Source of the DNA: Cryptomeria japonica
Lineage: Eukaryota > Streptophyta > Pinopsida > Cupressales > Cupressaceae
Direction of reading: 5' to 3'
DNA: 64,000 nucleotides
NCBI RefSeq assembly: GCF_030272615.1
Contig: NC_081408.1
Location: forward strand, 335,328,793 to 335,392,792
The position numbers and the translations under genes were made by a program. Shown piece by piece: positions 60,014-64,000 of the stretch (within the stretch, counting starts at the first letter, position 1; each line of letters opens with the position of its first letter). The notes beneath the pieces were generated by a model. That model did no database searches and was not told the origin of the DNA. It was given only the letters and a program-made list of their open reading frames with translations.

Positions 60014-63000
60014 CTAAATTTTGTCTCTCAAGAAGTGATATTTAAGCTCAATGTGCTTAGTTCTAGCATGCAATACCGGATTCTTGGAAATATTTATTGT
60101 ACTTGTGTTATCACAAAATATATTCACCGATTTAGATACATGTACTTTGAAACCTTCCAATACATTCTTCATCCAAATTGCTTGAGTGCAGTTCATAAAT
60201 GCTACCACATATTCTACATCAGCTGTAGATTGGGAAATACAACTTTGCTCCTTACTTGTCCATGATACTAATCTTCCACTGATAAAGAATGCTCCATCGG
60301 TTGTGCTTTTCCGGTCGTCCATATTACCTGCCCAATCGGCATCAATATATACCTTGAGATTATTGTCACCATTATATGGATACCACAATCCATAATCAAC
60401 CATTCCTTTTAGATATCTAAGAATCCTTTTGACAGCCACCAAGTGGGATTCTCTTGGACATTTCTGAAAATGAGCTACTATGCCTACTGCATGTGCAATA
60501 TCTGGTCTACTATGCACCACATAGTGCAACTTACCAATCATTGACCGATACTCCTTTTCATTCACCAGTGTTGAATCATCTTCCTTAGTTAGTCACCATC
60601 AGTGTACCAACTGGTTTGCTTTCCTCCATGCCAAAAGTTTTCAATACCTCTTTGACATACTTGGACTGGGTAATAAAAATACACTCTTTCATTTGCTGAA
60701 TATGTAAACCAATGAAGAACTTTATCTCTCTTATCAAAGACATCTCAAACTCTTTCTTCATTTCATCTGCAAATGCATGACTCATTTTATCATCTCCTCC
60801 AAAGATTATGTCATCCACAAACACTTCACAAATCAGAATTTGATCACCTTCTGATTTCAAGTAGATGTTGCTATCTTCACTTGTTCTCTGAAATCCAATC
60901 TTCACAAGATGAGAGTGTAGTCTTTCATACCATGCCCTAGGTGCCTATTTCAGTCCATACAGGGCTTTGTGTAACCTACACACCATGTCACTATCTTCTG
61001 ATAAGGAAAACCCTTCTGGTTTCTCTATATACACTTCCTCTTCTAGGATTCCATTCAGAAAAGAAGACTTCACATCCATCTAATAAACCTTAAATCCCTT
61101 AAATGTCACAAATGCAAGTAGCATTTGAATACCTTCTAGTCTAGCCATAGGGGCAAATGTTTCTCCATAGTCTTCTCCCTCCTCCTGACCATATCCCTTG
61201 CATACAAGCCTAGCCTTGCTCCTGACAACTATGCCTTCTTCATTGAGCTTATTCCTGAAGACCCATTTGGTACCAATGACATATTTATGTTCTGGTTTGG
61301 GCACCAAAGACCATGTTGCATTCTTCTCTATTTGATCTAGCTCCTCTTCCATTTCTTTAATCCAGTCTTCATCTGTAAGAGCTTCTCTGGAAGTCTTGGG
61401 TTCAAATTCATAAATCATGCAAGAATTCTCCTTTACTTTTCTTCTTGTGAGTATCCCTGCATCTTTATCTCCTATGATTTGCTTTGGATCATGATGAAGC
61501 TTCACATATTTAGGAATGACTCTAGCCTGATCTGCTAGCTTTTCTTCTTCTTCTTCACTTACCTCTTCTTCTTCTCTTACTGTAGCTTCTACTGATACAA
61601 GAACATTGAGATCTTTACAAGTTTCTTTCTTAACCGGTTCTCAGAAGGCTATACCTGGTTCATCTTCCACTTCTTCACTGCATGTTTCCTCTGGTTCCTC
61701 AAGGGATTCATCAACCCTAACATTGATACTTTCAACAATCTTTTGTGTTCTATTGTATCACTTGAGAGCTTTGCTCTTAGTGGAATATCCTAGAAATATT
61801 CCTTCATCACATTTTGCATCAAATTTGCTCAAATGCTCACCTCTCTTGATATAGCACTTACTACCAAACACTTTAAAGTAACTCATAGTGGGAGTTTTCC
61901 TAGTCCAATACTCATAAGGGGTTTTATCTTTTAATTTGTTGATGAGTACCCGATTCATAGTATACACTGCAGTGCTCACCACTTCTCTCCAAAAAGTGTG
62001 AGCAACCTTTCCTTGGATCAACATTGTTCTAGCCGCTTCAACTACAGTCTTGTTATTTCTTTTTGCTATGCCATTTTGTTGTGGTGTCCTTGGGGCAGAC
62101 AACTACCTCTTGATACTGTTATCTCCATAGTACTTATTGAATTCATCAGAAGTGAATTCTCCTCCTTGATCAGTTCTCAGGAATTTTATCCTTTTACCGC
62201 TTTCTTTCTCTACTAATGCTCTGAAAGATTTGAACTTTCCAAATGCTTTAGACTTGTCTTTCAAGAATGTGACCCACATCATACTTGAGCAGTCACCAGT
62301 AAGAATTATAAAATACCTATCTCCTTGAATACTTCTAGTTTTCATAGGACCACATAAATCAGTATGCACAAGATCAAGTAAATTTTCTGCTGAGAAAGAC
62401 TTACCTTTAAAAGTTGAGGAAGACATCTTCCCAAGATGACATTCTCTACACAAAGAATTCTTAGGTTTGTTCAGCAAAGGTCATCCTCTTACCGCCTTGA
62501 TCTTACTAGCTTTAAAAATATTGTTAAAATTCATATGATAGAGTCTCCTATGCCATATCCAGCTATCATCAAACTTAGCCATTAGACACTGGCTTATCTT
62601 GGCATTTAACTAAAATAGGTTACCTCTTGTCTACTTACCATTGGTAATAAGTTCACCACTCTTTCCAATTATACTACAGACTCTGCCTTTGAATTCCAGA
62701 ACTAGTCCTTTTTCATTCAACTGAGCAACCCTTAATAGGTTATGCTTAAGGCCTTCTACCCAGTAGAAATCATCTGCAATTCTCTTTGCATTCAATGAGA
62801 TGGATCCTTTACCTTTTACCACGAATGGTGCATCATTGCCGAATCTGACAACACCTCCATCATATTCCTCTAGAGACAGAAACTTTCTCCGATCGCCAAT
62901 CATGTGGTGAGAATAACCACTATCAATTATCCACTCATTAGAGTTGTCAATGCGAGAGACAAGAGCTTTCTTGTTAGACACTTCTTCCTTTATTGCTACA

Positions 63001-63968
63001 AACACTATGTCTTCATTTTCTTCATCCTCTAATTCTTCATCAGTGACACCTTCATCCACAACAACTAGACAATTTCTTTTATTTCCTCCTTTATACTTTC
63101 TAAACCTCTCTGGTTTACCTTTATTGTCATTGTTAGGATAATTAATAGCTATATGTCCTATCTTGTTGTAGGAAAAATATTTCAAAGGAAGTTTACCTCT
63201 ATATTTTCCAGTTCCCTTCAGAAGTCTTTTAGCAAGAAGAGCTTTGAACTCCATCAGAATCTCTTCATCATCCATATCTCTGCATTGTCTGGATTCATAA
63301 CTGGTACTAGCTTCTTTTCCTTTTCTAGATGGTACAATAGATTCTTTAAAGGCTAACTCACTCTTCTGAACATTGCCATCATAGCTATTCAACTCATATG
63401 CAATTAACTTTGCAATAATAGAATCTAAGGATACCTTGGTTTTATCAATAGACCTTAGTTCCTAGATAGCAGCAACTCTGATTACATAGATTGGTAACAA
63501 TGATCTAAGGACTTTACTAACATCAGTGGTATCATCAATAGTTCCATCGATGCTTTTGATATCTCCAACCACAGTCTTAATCCTAATGCCATAGTGCTAA
63601 ATGGTTTCACCTTCAACCATCCTCATATCCTCAAATTTACCTCTAAGGCTCTCTTCCTTAGCTTGATTTACATGCTCATCACCACCATAGATGTTTTCTA
63701 GTGCATCCCATACATCCTTAGGTGTGTCCTTGTCTTGTACATCAATAAACTTGATATCTAACAGGCTACTAATAAGGGCTTCCATGACTTGCCCATTTTC
63801 CTGGATCTCCTTCTTCTGATCATCAGTCAGAGTGCTAGTGGGAGCCACATAAGCATTCTCAACATAGCTCCAGTGTTGAGCACCCATACTCTTGATGTAA
63901 ATCTTCATTGTGTCCTTCCATATCTTAAAGTTATCTCTATTAAACTTAGGACCTTCCCTCTTCATCAT
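60014..63968 (-). pseudogene. Copia gag-pol polyprotein, lightly decayed
   Basis: From 63968 down to 60585 everything lies in one frame, broken by about seven TAG and three TGA stops. A frameshift near 60575 moves RNase H (60565-60014) to another frame. Gag: FNRDNFKIWKDTMKIYIKSM, YGGDEHVNQAKEESLRGKFEDM. The zinc-knuckle region near 63140-63180 has Tyr for all three Cys (KYFSYNKIGHIAINY). Protease WIIDSGYSHHM near 62930; GAG-pre-integrase; integrase DLVHTDLCGPM near 62370, DQGGEFTSDEF and SAPRTPQQNGI; RT GTKWVFRNKL and FVDDIIFGG near 60810; RNase H DADWAGNMDDRKST. Except for the knuckle, the catalytic residues are in place. Confidence 0.88.
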
Positions 63969-64000
63969 TACAGAAGGATCTTTTACCTCAAGCAGTTAAG

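Larger units (their letters stand above)
58312..64000 (-). mobile_element. Ty1/Copia element cut by the right window edge
   Basis: Minus-strand element with its 3' LTR at about 58312-59657, a polypurine tract and gag-pol running to the edge. Its 5' LTR and primer site lie outside, so the target duplication cannot be checked. The left boundary is uncertain by a few bases (TGATGAAC at 58312 or TGAAC at 58315). It sits directly after the stop of the unknown ORF. Confidence 0.85.

Overview
The window looks like intergenic DNA from a large, repeat-rich plant genome. A gymnosperm is my best guess, from the density of long, old, nested LTR retrotransposons and the lack of host genes, but nothing in the sequence proves it. 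I found no intact host gene, tRNA, rRNA or CRISPR array. Almost every protein-like stretch is a decayed retrotransposon polyprotein. The exceptions are a decayed plant-mobile-domain (PMD) ORF carried inside a Ty3/Gypsy element and a decayed ORF of unknown family.

Layout. (1) 1-4193 is old non-coding DNA whose left part may be the end of an eroded LTR element, starting TGTAATGCCC at 987. (2) 4199-17604 is a complete, young LTR element with giant 4.76 kb LTRs, a 3.9 kb non-coding interior, a tRNA-iMet primer site, a polypurine tract and a perfect TAAAT target duplication. It has the form of a LARD (large retrotransposon derivative). (3) 18255-46916 is one Ty3/Gypsy element of the Tat type on the minus strand, flanked by ATATG duplications. 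From its 5' end (right) it holds the LTR, a 3 kb leader, gag, protease, RT/RNase H, a second (archaeal-type) RNase H and integrase. A plus-strand (antisense) PMD plus coiled-coil ORF follows, then the 3' LTR. Two Ty1/Copia elements are nested in it: a minus-strand one at 21449-29133 inside the PMD ORF, and a 5'-deleted plus-strand one at 33823-37251 inside pol. In both cases removing the insert and one duplication restores the host frame. (4) 46922-49314 holds a Copia gag fragment and a striking array of about 17 imperfect 28-40 bp hairpins at 47893-49159. (5) 49315-58310 is a decayed ORF of unknown family, split by a plus-strand Copia element (50929-57570) that itself carries a fold-back insertion in gag. 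(6) 58312 to the window end is a minus-strand Copia element cut by the window edge.

Decay state differs strongly. By eye the giant-LTR element's LTRs differ by under 1 percent, the 21449 Copia LTRs by about 5 percent, and the Gypsy and other Copia LTRs by about 8-10 percent. Premature stops in the old ORFs are mostly TAG where the family has Gln (CAG), the pattern expected from deamination of methylated CHG sites.

The most unusual items are the hairpin array, a six-unit palindrome array in the giant LTR, the antisense PMD ORF in the Tat element, 90 bp of target flank found inside one Gypsy LTR, and a gag zinc knuckle with all three Cys replaced by Tyr in two separate Copia elements.
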